From positions 62,001 to 126,000 of the forward strand of contig NZ_DASTPW010000004.1 of NCBI RefSeq assembly GCF_035762065.1: a stretch of 64,000 bases of DNA. The letters run 5' to 3'. Within the stretch, counting starts at the first letter, position 1. Each line of letters begins with the position of its first letter. The notes under the pieces were generated by a model. The model saw nothing but the letters and a program-made list of their open reading frames with translations. It did not search any database and was not told the origin of the DNA. The position numbers and the translations under genes are program-made. This stretch comes from Methylibium sp035762065. Lineage in GTDB: Bacteria > Pseudomonadota > Gammaproteobacteria > Burkholderiales > Burkholderiaceae_C. Below are positions 47,642 to 56,065 of the stretch, one piece after another.

Positions 47642-48211
47642 ATGTCAGCAGCGTCCATCGCAACGCCTTCGGGCACCACGCGCTTGAGGTTCGGTCGCGT
47701 GCACGCAGCGGCCGGCCTGCCCTTGCGCGAGGCGAACGGCTCGATCGAGTGGCTGCTCAAGCGCAACTGTTCGCTGAAGCCGCAGCAGCTGTTCGGCGTT
47801 TATGCATCCCTGTGCGTGATTTCGCTGACCATCGCCACATACTTCTGGCTCAACGGCGCGACCCTGGTCATGCCGTTCGCGTGGGCCGAATTGCTCGTCG
47901 TCGGCGCGGCATTGCTGGTCTATGCAAGGCATGCCGCCGACCGTGAGTTGATCACTCTGCAATCGGGCCGGCTCGTGGTCGAGCATCTTCACGGCGGGCG
48001 CGTCGAGCGGGCCGAATTCCAGCCGGATTGGGTGCGCGTCGAGCCTCGGCGCGACGATCGTTCGCTGATCGAGCTGTCCGGCCAGGGCGCGACGATCGCG
48101 GTGGGCCGCTACGTGCGGCCCGAGTTGCGGCCCGCGTTGGCCGACGAGTTCCGCGCGACCTTCCGGCAATGGCCCGAAGGGCGCTGGGCGGGCGAGGACC
48201 CGAAGCGCTAG
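47642..48211 (+). CDS. DUF2244 membrane protein
   Basis: 189 residues with two transmembrane helices (about 50-68 and 75-92, FGVYASLCVISLTIATYF and FAWAELLVVGAALLVY) followed by a cytoplasmic beta-rich domain (DRELITLQSGRLVVEHL ... RYVRPELRPALADEFR). This matches DUF2244, repeatedly found just before coxB in Proteobacteria. Its role in the oxidase is unknown. It is the first gene of the cox operon, 48 bp before coxB. Confidence 0.85.
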   Translation: MSAASIATPSGTTRLRFGRVHAAAGLPLREANGSIEWLLKRNCSLKPQQLFGVYASLCVISLTIATYFWLNGATLVMPFAWAELLVVGAALLVYARHAADRELITLQSGRLVVEHLHGGRVERAEFQPDWVRVEPRRDDRSLIELSGQGATIAVGRYVRPELRPALADEFRATFRQWPEGRWAGEDPKR

Positions 48212-48259
48212 GCCGCGAGCCGCCAGCGCCGAGAGAGATTTGTTCTGGAAGCGAGCACG

Positions 48260-49444
48260 ATGAAGACCGAGAAAGCCCCGACCCGTTGGATCGCGCCCAT
48301 CGCGCGCGCCTGTGCCGCCGTCGCGACCACGCTCTACGCCGCCGGCGCGCTGGCCGTGAACAGCCTGCCCGGCGGACCGGCGGTGAACCAGCTGGATATG
48401 CACCCGCCGGTCACGCGCATCGCCGCCGAACAGCAGTGGCTGCACTACTTCATGCTGTGGATCTGCCTGGCGATCTTCATCGGCGTTTTCGGCGTGATGT
48501 TCTATTCGATCTGGAAGCACCGCCGCTCGAAGGGCGCGAAGGCGGCGCACTTCCACGAATCGACCACGGTCGAGATCGCCTGGACCATCGTGCCGTTCGT
48601 GATCGTGATCTTCATGGCGCTGCCGGCCACGAAGGTCGTCGTCGCGATGAAGGACACCACCGGCGCCGATCTCACGATCAAGGCGACCGGCATGCAGTGG
48701 AAGTGGGGCTACGACTACATCAAGGGCGAAGGCGAGGGCATCGCCTTCGTCTCGACGCTGGACAACACCCAGCGCCTGATGAGCGACAGCGGCAAGCCCG
48801 AGCCGACCGACAACTACCTGCTGAAGGTCGACAACCCGTTGGTGGTGCCGGTCGATCGCAAGGTGCGCATCATCACGACGGCCAACGACGTGATCCATGC
48901 GTGGATGGTCCCGGCCTTCGGCGTCAAGCAGGACGCGATCCCGGGCTTCGTGCGCGACACCTGGTTCCGCGCCGAGAAGACCGGCGACTACTACGGCCAG
49001 TGCGCCGAGCTCTGCGGCAAGGAGCACGCCTACATGCCGATCCACGTGAAGGTGCTGTCGCAGGCCGACTACGCGGTGTGGGTCGAGGGCGAGAAGAAGA
49101 AGCTCGCGGCCAAGGCCGACGATCCGGGCAAGGTGTGGGCGCTGCCGGAGCTGGTCGCGCGCGGCGAACAGATCTACGCCGCCAACTGCCAGGCCTGCCA
49201 CCAGGCCAACGGCAAGGGCATGGGCCCGATCAAGGCGCTCGACGGCTCGGCCGTGGTGCTCGACGCCGACAAGTCGAAAGAGATCGCGATCCTGCTGAAC
49301 GGCGCGGCCAACGGCGCGATGCCGTCGTGGAAGCAGCTGTCGGATACCGACATCGCCGCGGTCATTACCTACACCAAGAACCACTGGTCGAACGCGACCG
49401 GGCAGCTCGTGCAGCCGGCCGACATCGTCGCGCAGCGCAAGTGA
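48260..49444 (+). CDS. coxB: Cytochrome c oxidase subunit II fused to cytochrome c
   Basis: 394 residues. A signal peptide and two transmembrane helices precede the periplasmic CuA domain, whose ligands are C248, C252, H256 and M259 (CAELCGKEHAYM). The electron-entry aromatic stretch is MQWKWGYDY. A C-terminal cytochrome c domain is fused, with a heme c site C310-Q-A-C313-H314 and a distal Met in the NGAMPSWKQL region. This makes the enzyme caa3-like in subunit II, able to take electrons through its own heme c. Confidence 0.97.
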   Translation: MKTEKAPTRWIAPIARACAAVATTLYAAGALAVNSLPGGPAVNQLDMHPPVTRIAAEQQWLHYFMLWICLAIFIGVFGVMFYSIWKHRRSKGAKAAHFHESTTVEIAWTIVPFVIVIFMALPATKVVVAMKDTTGADLTIKATGMQWKWGYDYIKGEGEGIAFVSTLDNTQRLMSDSGKPEPTDNYLLKVDNPLVVPVDRKVRIITTANDVIHAWMVPAFGVKQDAIPGFVRDTWFRAEKTGDYYGQCAELCGKEHAYMPIHVKVLSQADYAVWVEGEKKKLAAKADDPGKVWALPELVARGEQIYAANCQACHQANGKGMGPIKALDGSAVVLDADKSKEIAILLNGAANGAMPSWKQLSDTDIAAVITYTKNHWSNATGQLVQPADIVAQRK

Positions 49445-49487
49445 TGGAAGCCCCCGATCGAACCGCCTACAGCACGAGGACACGAGC

Positions 49488-51107
49488 ATGAGCGCAGTAC
49501 TTGATCACCACGGCGGCCACGCCCACGACGAACCGCACGACCACCCGCATGGCTGGCGCCGCTGGGTCTTCGCGACCAACCACAAGGACATCGGCACGCT
49601 GTACCTGCTGTTCTCGCTGACGATGTTCATGATCGGCGGCGTGCTCGCGCTCGGCATCCGTGCCGAGCTGTTCCAGCCGGGGCTGCAGGTCGTCAATCCG
49701 GAGCTATTCAACCAGCTCACCACGATGCACGGGCTGATCATGGTGTTCGGCGCGATCATGCCGGCGTTCGTCGGCTTCGCGAACTGGATGGTGCCGCTGC
49801 AGATCGGCGCGGCCGACATGGCCTTCGCGCGGATGAACAACTTCAGCTTCTGGCTGCTGATTCCCGCGGCCGTGATGCTGGTCGGCTCGTTCTTCATGCC
49901 CGGCGGCGCGCCCTCGGCGGGCTGGACGCTCTACGCGCCGCTGACGCTGCAGATGGGCCCGAGCATGGACGCCGGCATCTTCGCGATGCACATCCTCGGC
50001 GCGAGCTCGATCATGGGCTCGATCAACATCGTCGTGACGATCCTGAACATGCGCGCTCCCGGCATGACGCTGATGAAGATGCCGCTGTTCTGCTGGACCT
50101 GGCTGATCACCGCCTACCTGCTGATCGCGGTGATGCCTGTGCTCGCCGGCGCGATCACGATGACGCTGACCGACCGCCACTTCGGCACCAGCTTCTTCAA
50201 CCCGGCCGGAGGTGGCGACCCGGTGATGTACCAGCACATCTTCTGGTTCTTCGGTCACCCCGAGGTCTACATCATGATCCTGCCGGCCTTCGGGATCGTG
50301 AGCGCCATCATCCCGGCCTTCGCCCGCAAGCGGCTGTTCGGCTACACGTCGATGGTCTACGCGACGGCGTCGATCGCGATCCTGTCGTTCATCGTGTGGG
50401 CGCACCACATGTTCACGACCGGCATGCCGGTGACGGGCCAGCTGTTCTTCATGTACGCGACGATGCTGATCGCGGTGCCCACCGGCGTGAAGGTGTTCAA
50501 CTGGATCGCGACGATGTGGCGCGGCTCGATGACCTTCGAGACGCCGATGCTGTTCGCGGTCGGCTTCATCTTCGTGTTCACGATGGGCGGCTTCACCGGC
50601 CTGATCCTCGCCGTGGCGCCGGTGGACATCCAACTGCAGGACACCTACTACGTCGTCGCGCACTTCCACTACGTGCTGGTCGCCGGCTCGCTCTACGCCA
50701 TGTTCGCCGGCTTCTACTACTGGTGCCCGAAGTGGACCGGCGTCATGTACTCCGAGACGCGCGGCAAGATCCACTTCTGGGGCTCGTTGATCTTCTTCAA
50801 CGTCACCTTCTTCCCGATGCACTTCCTCGGGCTGGCCGGCATGCCGCGCCGCTATGCCGACTACCCGATGCAGTTCGCCGACTTCAACATGCTGGCCTCG
50901 ATCGGCGCCTTCGGCTTCGGGTTGATGCAGGTGTACTTCGTGTTCTTCATCGTGCTGCCGGCGATGCTGGGCAAGGGCGAGAAGGCGGTCGCGAAGCCCT
51001 GGGAAGGCGCCGAAGGTCTCGAGTGGGAAGTGGCGTCGCCGGCGCCTTTCCACACCTTCGAGACGCCGCCGAAGCTGAACGTCGCGGCCACCCGCATCGT
51101 CGGCTGA
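49488..51107 (+). CDS. coxA: Cytochrome c oxidase subunit I
   Basis: 539 residues, twelve hydrophobic helices. It carries the low-spin heme a and binuclear heme a3/CuB ligands: TTMHGLIMVFG, the CuB His and cross-linked Tyr in FGHPEVYI, WAHHMFTTG and VAHFHYVLVAGS. The N-terminus is His-rich (DHHGGHAHDEPHDHPHG), unusual enough to note as a possible metal-binding tail. GAGGA about 9 nt before the ATG. It is 43 bp after coxB. Confidence 0.98.
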   Translation: MSAVLDHHGGHAHDEPHDHPHGWRRWVFATNHKDIGTLYLLFSLTMFMIGGVLALGIRAELFQPGLQVVNPELFNQLTTMHGLIMVFGAIMPAFVGFANWMVPLQIGAADMAFARMNNFSFWLLIPAAVMLVGSFFMPGGAPSAGWTLYAPLTLQMGPSMDAGIFAMHILGASSIMGSINIVVTILNMRAPGMTLMKMPLFCWTWLITAYLLIAVMPVLAGAITMTLTDRHFGTSFFNPAGGGDPVMYQHIFWFFGHPEVYIMILPAFGIVSAIIPAFARKRLFGYTSMVYATASIAILSFIVWAHHMFTTGMPVTGQLFFMYATMLIAVPTGVKVFNWIATMWRGSMTFETPMLFAVGFIFVFTMGGFTGLILAVAPVDIQLQDTYYVVAHFHYVLVAGSLYAMFAGFYYWCPKWTGVMYSETRGKIHFWGSLIFFNVTFFPMHFLGLAGMPRRYADYPMQFADFNMLASIGAFGFGLMQVYFVFFIVLPAMLGKGEKAVAKPWEGAEGLEWEVASPAPFHTFETPPKLNVAATRIVG

Positions 51108-51141
51108 GGCGCATCCGAGAGCGCACGCAGGATCCATCGCG

Positions 51142-51258
51142 ATGGCCCCGAACCGCGAACAGCGCAAGAGCAACCTGAGGCTGGCCTTGATCCTGGCCTC
51201 GATCGCGCTCGCTTTCGCGCTCGGCTTCGTCGCCAAGATCGTGCTGCTCGGGCGCTGA
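51142..51258 (+). CDS. Cytochrome oxidase small assembly protein
   Basis: A 38-residue single-pass peptide: a charged start (MAPNREQRKSN) followed by one helix (LALILASIALAFALGFVAKI). Small proteins of this kind lie between coxA and ctaG in Burkholderiales and are thought to assist assembly. It is 34 bp after coxA and 10 bp before ctaG. Confidence 0.8.
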   Translation: MAPNREQRKSNLRLALILASIALAFALGFVAKIVLLGR

Positions 51259-51268
51259 GGCGGATGCG

Positions 51269-51985
51269 ATGAGCGACGCCCCGCGCGAAGCACGCGCCTC
51301 CGCCCGCGCGCACCGCCTGCTCGGCGCCGACAACCGGCGGCTCCTTGGCAAGCTGGCGGTCGTCACCGCGCTGATGTTCGGCTTCGGCTATGCGCTGGTG
51401 CCGATCTACCGGACGATCTGCGAGGCGCTCGGCATCAACGTGCTGTCGCTGTCGGAGCGCACGGTGAGCGGCCAGTCGGCTGCTCCCTCCAACAGCCAGA
51501 TCGATCGCAGCCGCGTCGTCACGATCGAGTTCGACGCCAACGTCAGCGGTCCCTGGGACTTCAAGCCCGCGGTCCGTTCGATCGACGTGCATCCCGGCGA
51601 GCTGACGACGGTGATGTACGAGTTCCGCAACGTGCAGAACCGCAGCATGGCCGCTCAGGCGATCCCGAGCTACGCGCCGCGGCAGTCGATGGCCTATTTC
51701 CAGAAGGTCGAGTGCTTCTGCTTCAACGAGTACCAGCTCGCGCCCGGCGAAGCCAAGAGCTGGCCGGTCGTCTTCACGATCGATCCGAAGCTGCCGCGCG
51801 ACGTGCGCACCATCACGCTGAGCTACACCTTCTTCGAGGTCGGCGGCAAGACGCCCGCGGCGCCGAAGGCGGCGCTGCAGGATTCGGCGCCGAAGGCGGC
51901 GCTACGGGATTCGGCGCCGAAGGCGGCGCCCCACGATGCCGCGCCGCGCAGCACCGCCGCGGTGAAGGCCGGAGCGCCCGGATGA
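51269..51985 (+). CDS. ctaG: Cytochrome c oxidase assembly protein CtaG (Cox11)
   Basis: Delivers copper to CuB of subunit I. 238 residues with an N-terminal anchor (about 29-47, LAVVTALMFGFGYALVPIY) and the copper-binding CFCF motif (VECFCFNEY), followed by the typical FTIDPKLPRDVRTITLSYTF. About 40 extra C-terminal residues are made of an APKAA repeat (27-bp units, see repeat) not needed by the family. The stop overlaps the next gene (ATGA). Confidence 0.95.
   Translation: MSDAPREARASARAHRLLGADNRRLLGKLAVVTALMFGFGYALVPIYRTICEALGINVLSLSERTVSGQSAAPSNSQIDRSRVVTIEFDANVSGPWDFKPAVRSIDVHPGELTTVMYEFRNVQNRSMAAQAIPSYAPRQSMAYFQKVECFCFNEYQLAPGEAKSWPVVFTIDPKLPRDVRTITLSYTFFEVGGKTPAAPKAALQDSAPKAALRDSAPKAAPHDAAPRSTAAVKAGAPG
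51860..51940 (+). repeat. 27-bp tandem repeat in ctaG 3' end
   Basis: Three consecutive 27-bp units beginning GCGCCGAAGGCGGCGC encode APKAALQDS, APKAALRDS and APKAAPHDA. The first two are nearly identical and the third has diverged. The unit is in frame, so copy-number changes would alter tail length without disrupting CtaG. Confidence 0.9.
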
Positions 51986-52212
51986 GCGACGGCTTCAAGG
52001 CCGCCGTGCAGCGCCGCGGCTCGTTCGCGCAGACGCTGAAGGCTGTCGGCTGGTCGTTCTTCGGGGTGCGCCGGTCGGCCGACTACGAGCGCGACGTGAA
52101 CCAGCTCAATCCGGTGCACGTGCTCGTCGCCGGCGTCGTCGCGGCGGCGGTCTTCATCGTCGTGCTGCTGCTGCTCGTGCGCTGGATCGTCGGCAGCGGC
52201 GTCGCGGCCTGA
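51982..52212 (+). CDS. DUF2970 small membrane protein
   Basis: 76 residues. The N-terminal amphipathic part with TLKAVGWSFFGVRRSADYERD, followed by a C-terminal helix (VLVAGVVAAAVFIVVLLLLVRWI), is the DUF2970 pattern. It sits inside the cox operon between ctaG and coxC, with a 4-bp overlap on ctaG. The function is unknown; an oxidase-assembly role is inferred from position only. Confidence 0.85.
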   Translation: MSDGFKAAVQRRGSFAQTLKAVGWSFFGVRRSADYERDVNQLNPVHVLVAGVVAAAVFIVVLLLLVRWIVGSGVAA

Positions 52213-52262
52213 GTTCGTCCTTCGTTTCCCGCATCACTTCCAAGAGGCTTCCAGGAGAGAGC

Positions 52263-53144
52263 ATGTCGGCAGCCAGCCCCGGGCACGCGCCCTATTACTT
52301 CGTTCCGGCCCCGTCGTGGTTCCCGGTGGTGGCCTCGGTCGGCCTGTTCTTCGTGATCCTCGGCGCAGGCCAGTGGATCAACGGCCATGCATGGGGCGCT
52401 TACTCGCTGGTCGGCGGGCTGGCGCTGTGGGCCTTCGTGCTGCAGGCCTGGTTCCGCGCGGCGATCCACGAAAGCGAGACCGGCCTCTACAACCAGCGCG
52501 TCGATGTCTCGTTCCGCTGGAGCATGAGCTGGTTCATCTTCTCGGAGGTAATGTTCTTCGCGGCCTTCTTCGGCGCGCTTTACTGGACGCGGCTGCATTC
52601 GGTGCCGAACCTCGGCGATCCCGAGAACGCGCTGCTATGGCCCGACTTCAAGGCCGCCTGGCCGAGCGTCGTGGCCGGTGCGACGACCTCGCCCGCGAAC
52701 ATCGTCGCGCCGTTCACGACGATGGGGCCGTGGCCGATCCCGACGATCAACACCGCGCTGCTGCTGACCTCCGGCGTCACGCTGACGATCGCCCACCACG
52801 CGCTGCGCGAGAACCATCGGGGCCGCTGCATCGCCTTCATGTGGCTCACCGTGCTGCTGGGCGTCACCTTCCTGGGCTTCCAGGTCTACGAGTACATCCA
52901 TGCGTACACCGACCTGAATCTCAAGCTCAACAGCGGCGTCTACGGCTCGACCTTCTTCATGCTGACCGGCTTCCACGGCTTCCACGTGTTCGTCGGCATG
53001 CTGATGCTGCTGTTCATCACGCTGCGGTTGATGAAGGGCCACTTCACGCCGGACCGCCACTTCGGCTTCGAGGGCGCGGCCTGGTACTGGCACTTCGTCG
53101 ACGTGGTATGGCTGGGCCTGTACATCGTCGTGTACTGGTTTTGA
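52263..53144 (+). CDS. coxC: Cytochrome c oxidase subunit III
   Basis: 293 residues with about seven transmembrane helices. Conserved elements are YFVPAPSWFPVVASVG at the start, RWSMSWFIFSEVMFFAAFFG, TGFHGFHVFVGMLML and the C-terminal WYWHFVDVVWLGLYIVVYW. AGGAGA about 6 nt before the ATG. Last gene of the operon's first segment; a bidirectional terminator follows. Confidence 0.97.
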   Translation: MSAASPGHAPYYFVPAPSWFPVVASVGLFFVILGAGQWINGHAWGAYSLVGGLALWAFVLQAWFRAAIHESETGLYNQRVDVSFRWSMSWFIFSEVMFFAAFFGALYWTRLHSVPNLGDPENALLWPDFKAAWPSVVAGATTSPANIVAPFTTMGPWPIPTINTALLLTSGVTLTIAHHALRENHRGRCIAFMWLTVLLGVTFLGFQVYEYIHAYTDLNLKLNSGVYGSTFFMLTGFHGFHVFVGMLMLLFITLRLMKGHFTPDRHFGFEGAAWYWHFVDVVWLGLYIVVYWF

Positions 53145-53168
53145 ACGACGCGGCGCTTGCCGGTGCAC

Positions 53169-53195
53169 GAAGAGCGCCTCGCGGCGCTCTTCTTC
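53169..53195. terminator. Bidirectional terminator between coxC and DUF2909
   Basis: A perfect 10-bp stem GAAGAGCGCC / GGCGCTCTTC with a TCGC loop, followed by TTC and ATT on the plus strand. It lies between two convergent genes and probably serves both. Confidence 0.75.
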
Positions 53196-53204
53196 ATTGC
53201 AGGC

Positions 53205-53429
53205 TCACCGGGGCTGCAGCGGCAGCCCGGTCGGCTGGATCCAGCCCAGCTTGTAGGCCAGCAGGATGAACAGGAACAGCGCGACCGACAGCCCGATGCG
53301 CAAGGCCAGCGCATGGAGCATGCGGTTGCTCTTCGGTGCGCCGTCGCGGCCGTCGTTCAACAGGGCGCGGCCCGCCGCGGCGAGCGCGAGCACGATGGCG
53401 ACGAAGGCGGCGACGATGATCCATTTCAT
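53205..53429 (-). CDS. DUF2909 twin-transmembrane small protein
   Basis: 74 residues with two helices (about 3-22, WIIVAAFVAIVLALAAAGRA, and 46-64, IGLSVALFLFILLAYKLGW) around a short loop containing SNRMLHALALR. This is the DUF2909 pattern. It is opposite in direction to the cox genes yet always embedded among them in this group. The function is unknown. Confidence 0.82.
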   Translation of the reverse strand: MKWIIVAAFVAIVLALAAAGRALLNDGRDGAPKSNRMLHALALRIGLSVALFLFILLAYKLGWIQPTGLPLQPR

Positions 53430-53477
53430 GGTCGGGCCATCGTATGGCATCGATTCGCCCGTGCCGTCGATGCGGGC

Positions 53478-54215
53478 ATGGCGACGATGAGCCCGCGGCT
53501 GCGTCGGGCGATCGTGCTGCTCGCGGCCGTCGCGATGACGGCGCTGACCGCGCGGCTGGGCTTCTGGCAGCTCGGCCGCGCGCAGCAGAAGGAGGCCTTG
53601 CAGAGCCAGCGCGAGACGCGCCGCGGCGAGCCGCCGCTCGCGGCCGCCGAGCTCGCGCGCACCGCGCAGGCCGCTGCGGCCCAGCACGATCGCCGCATCG
53701 TGCTTGCCGGCCGCTGGCTGCCTCAGCACGCGGTCTTCCTCGACAACCGCCCGCTCGAGGGCCGCGCCGGCGTGCTGCTGGTGATGCCGCTCGAGCTCGC
53801 CCCCGGCGACACGGTCCTTGTGCAGCGCGGCTGGGCGCCGCGCGATCCGGTCGATCGCAGCCGGCTGCCCTCGGTGCCGAGCGCGCCGGGCCGGGTGCTG
53901 GTCGAAGGCGTCGTCGCGCCGCCGCCGGGCCGCACGCTGGCCCTCGGCGCCGAAGGCCGGGGCATGCTCCGGCAAAATCTCGATCCCGAAACCTTCGCCC
54001 GCGAGACCGGTCTGCCCTTGCGGCCGCTTTCGATCCGGCAGGACGAAGGCCCACCGGACGACGGCCTCGTGCGCCGCTGGCCGGCCCCGGCGACCGAGGT
54101 GCCCAAGCATCGCGGCTACGCCTTCCAGTGGTTCGCGCTCAGCAGCTTGACGGTCGCCTTGTATGTCTGGTTCCAACTCCTCGGGCCCTGGTGGCGTCGG
54201 CGGCGTGCGGCCTGA
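53478..54215 (+). CDS. SURF1-family cytochrome oxidase biogenesis protein
   Basis: 245 residues with two helices at the ends (about 12-30 and 217-236) and a periplasmic domain. SURF1 features are RLGFWQLGRAQQKEAL near the start, FLDNRPLEGRAGVLLVMPL, QRGWAPRDP and PKHRGYAFQWFALSSLTV. SURF1 supports heme a insertion into subunit I. An ATG three codons later is an alternative start. Confidence 0.92.
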   Translation: MATMSPRLRRAIVLLAAVAMTALTARLGFWQLGRAQQKEALQSQRETRRGEPPLAAAELARTAQAAAAQHDRRIVLAGRWLPQHAVFLDNRPLEGRAGVLLVMPLELAPGDTVLVQRGWAPRDPVDRSRLPSVPSAPGRVLVEGVVAPPPGRTLALGAEGRGMLRQNLDPETFARETGLPLRPLSIRQDEGPPDDGLVRRWPAPATEVPKHRGYAFQWFALSSLTVALYVWFQLLGPWWRRRRAA

Positions 54216-54900
54216 AGCCGCGGCGCTCGCCGAGCCGCTCGCCTTCACCGTGCACAGCCTGCCCAGCCCCGCGCTGGCCGACGACCCGCGGCAGCGCCAC
54301 GGCCGGCTGAAGATGCTGCTGGTGCTGCTGGTCTGCGCGGCCCCGGTGATCGCCTCCTACTTCACCTACTACGTGATCCGCCCGAGCGGCGGCACGCAGC
54401 ACGGCACGCTGATCGAGCCGCAACGGCCGATCCCGCCGGCCGCGGAGCTGCCGCTTGCCGACCTGCAGGGACGTGCGGTCGATGCGAAATCGCTGCAGGG
54501 GCAGTGGCTGTTCGTCGTCGTCGCCGGCGGTGCCTGCGATGCGCCGTGCGAGCGCCAGCTCTACCTGCAGCGCCAGCTGCGCGAGACGCTGGGCAAGCAC
54601 AAGGACCGTGTCGACCGCGTCTGGCTCATCGACGACGGCGTCGCGCCGCGCGCCGAGCTGCGTGCGGCGCTCGAGGGCACGACGCTGCTGTTTGCGCCGC
54701 GCGAGGCGCTCGGCAAGTGGCTCGGCGCCGCGCCGGGCCATGCGATCGGCGATCACTTCCACCTGGTCGATCCGCGCGGCCATTACATGCTGCGCTTCCC
54801 GGCGCCGAGCCAGGCCGCCGGCATCAAGCGCGACCTCGACCGCCTGATGCGCGGCTCCGCCGCCTGGGACAAGCCCGGCCGCCCCGGCGAGACGCCATGA
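54163..54900 (+). CDS. SCO1-like membrane-anchored protein
   Basis: 245 residues: a cytoplasmic N-terminus (50), one helix (51-72, MLLVLLVCAAPVIASYFTYY) and a periplasmic thioredoxin-like domain. The pattern C125-D-A-P-C129 followed by D197-H198 copies the copper-binding CxxxC...DH arrangement of SCO proteins, although the rest is diverged. The start at 54163 overlaps SURF1 by 53 bp. An ATG inside the helix region would truncate it, so the long form is preferred. Probably a second copper or redox factor for CuA. It is coupled to ctaA by an ATGA overlap. Confidence 0.82.
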   Translation: MSGSNSSGPGGVGGVRPEAAALAEPLAFTVHSLPSPALADDPRQRHGRLKMLLVLLVCAAPVIASYFTYYVIRPSGGTQHGTLIEPQRPIPPAAELPLADLQGRAVDAKSLQGQWLFVVVAGGACDAPCERQLYLQRQLRETLGKHKDRVDRVWLIDDGVAPRAELRAALEGTTLLFAPREALGKWLGAAPGHAIGDHFHLVDPRGHYMLRFPAPSQAAGIKRDLDRLMRGSAAWDKPGRPGETP

Positions 54901-56063
54901 GCGGCACCGAGCTCGTCGACCTGAAGCCGCTGCTCGCGCTGCTGGGCGTGGCCGTGCTGCTCGCGGCGCTGCCGCTGGCCTGGACGCTGCGCCGCACACG
55001 CGGCGCGCCGGCCGCGCGGCGCCTGCGTGCCCTCACGGTGCTGACGCTCTTCCTCACCTTCGACCTGGTGCTCTTCGGCGCCTTCACGCGCCTGAGCGAT
55101 TCCGGCCTCGGCTGCCCCGACTGGCCCGGCTGCTACGGCACCGCCAGTCCGCTGCACGCGCGCGACGACATCGCGATGGCCGAGGCCGCCCAGCCGACCG
55201 GGCCGGTGACCCACCGCAAGGCCTGGATCGAGATGATCCACCGCTACCTCGCGATGGCGGTGGGCGCGCTGATCGTCGCGATCACCGCCTGGAGCTGGTG
55301 GCTGGCGCGGCACGCAGCGGCCAACAAACAGCGCGCGAGCGGCGCGTCGCCGTGGTGGCCGACCTTCACGCTTGCCTGGGTGCTGCTGCAGGGCGCGTTC
55401 GGCGCGTGGACGGTGACGCTCAAGCTGTACCCCGCGATCGTCACGCTGCACCTGCTGGGCGGCTTGGTGCTGCTCGCGCTGCTGGCGGCCCAGGCCTGGC
55501 GCGACGCGGCGCCGGTCGAGGTGAGCGCGGGGCTGCGCGCGCTGGTGCTCGGCACCGGCGCACTGGCCTTCGGGCAGATCGCGCTCGGCGGCTGGGTCAG
55601 CACGAACTACGCGGTGCTCGCCTGCACCGATTTCCCGACCTGCCACGGCGTGGTCTGGCCCTCGATGGATTTCGCGCAGGGCTTCGAGCTGCTGCGCCCG
55701 CTCGGCGCGCGCGCCGACGGTGGCTACCTGAGCTTCGAGGCCTTGACCGCGATCCACATGGCGCACCGCCTCGGCGCCGCGGTGCTGCTGATGGCGATCG
55801 GCGTGCTGGTCGCGCGCCTGTGGCGTCACGAGGCGCTGCGGCCCATCGCGCGCGGCCTCGTCGCGGTGCTGGCATGGCAGCTCGCCACCGGCGTCGGCAA
55901 CGTCGTGCTCGGCTGGCCGCTCGCGGCGGCGCTCGGCCACACCGGCGGCGCGGCGGTGCTGGTGCTGCTGATGACGGCGCTGGCGGTGCGCGTTCGCGGC
56001 GCGGCAAGCGCGCCGGTGCGCGCCACCGGGCGCGCGCCAGTGCTCGGCAAGGCGGAGGTCTGA
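54897..56063 (+). CDS. ctaA: Heme A synthase (COX15/CtaA)
   Basis: A 388-residue polytopic enzyme converting heme o to heme a. Heme-ligand His residues lie in IEMIHRYLAMAVGAL, IVTLHLLGGLVLLA, TAIHMAHRLGAAVLL and ALGHTGGAAVLVLL, and the periplasmic Cys pair is in GLGCPDWPGCYG. The start overlaps the SCO-like gene by 4 bp (ATGA), and the next gene starts 2 bp after the stop. Confidence 0.95.
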   Translation: MSGTELVDLKPLLALLGVAVLLAALPLAWTLRRTRGAPAARRLRALTVLTLFLTFDLVLFGAFTRLSDSGLGCPDWPGCYGTASPLHARDDIAMAEAAQPTGPVTHRKAWIEMIHRYLAMAVGALIVAITAWSWWLARHAAANKQRASGASPWWPTFTLAWVLLQGAFGAWTVTLKLYPAIVTLHLLGGLVLLALLAAQAWRDAAPVEVSAGLRALVLGTGALAFGQIALGGWVSTNYAVLACTDFPTCHGVVWPSMDFAQGFELLRPLGARADGGYLSFEALTAIHMAHRLGAAVLLMAIGVLVARLWRHEALRPIARGLVAVLAWQLATGVGNVVLGWPLAAALGHTGGAAVLVLLMTALAVRVRGAASAPVRATGRAPVLGKAEV

Positions 56064-56065
56064 GG

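Noticed and set aside
51712..52212. A longer protein covering the DUF2970 gene
   Set aside because: Only the last 76 residues show family features; the upstream part is a shadow of ctaG.
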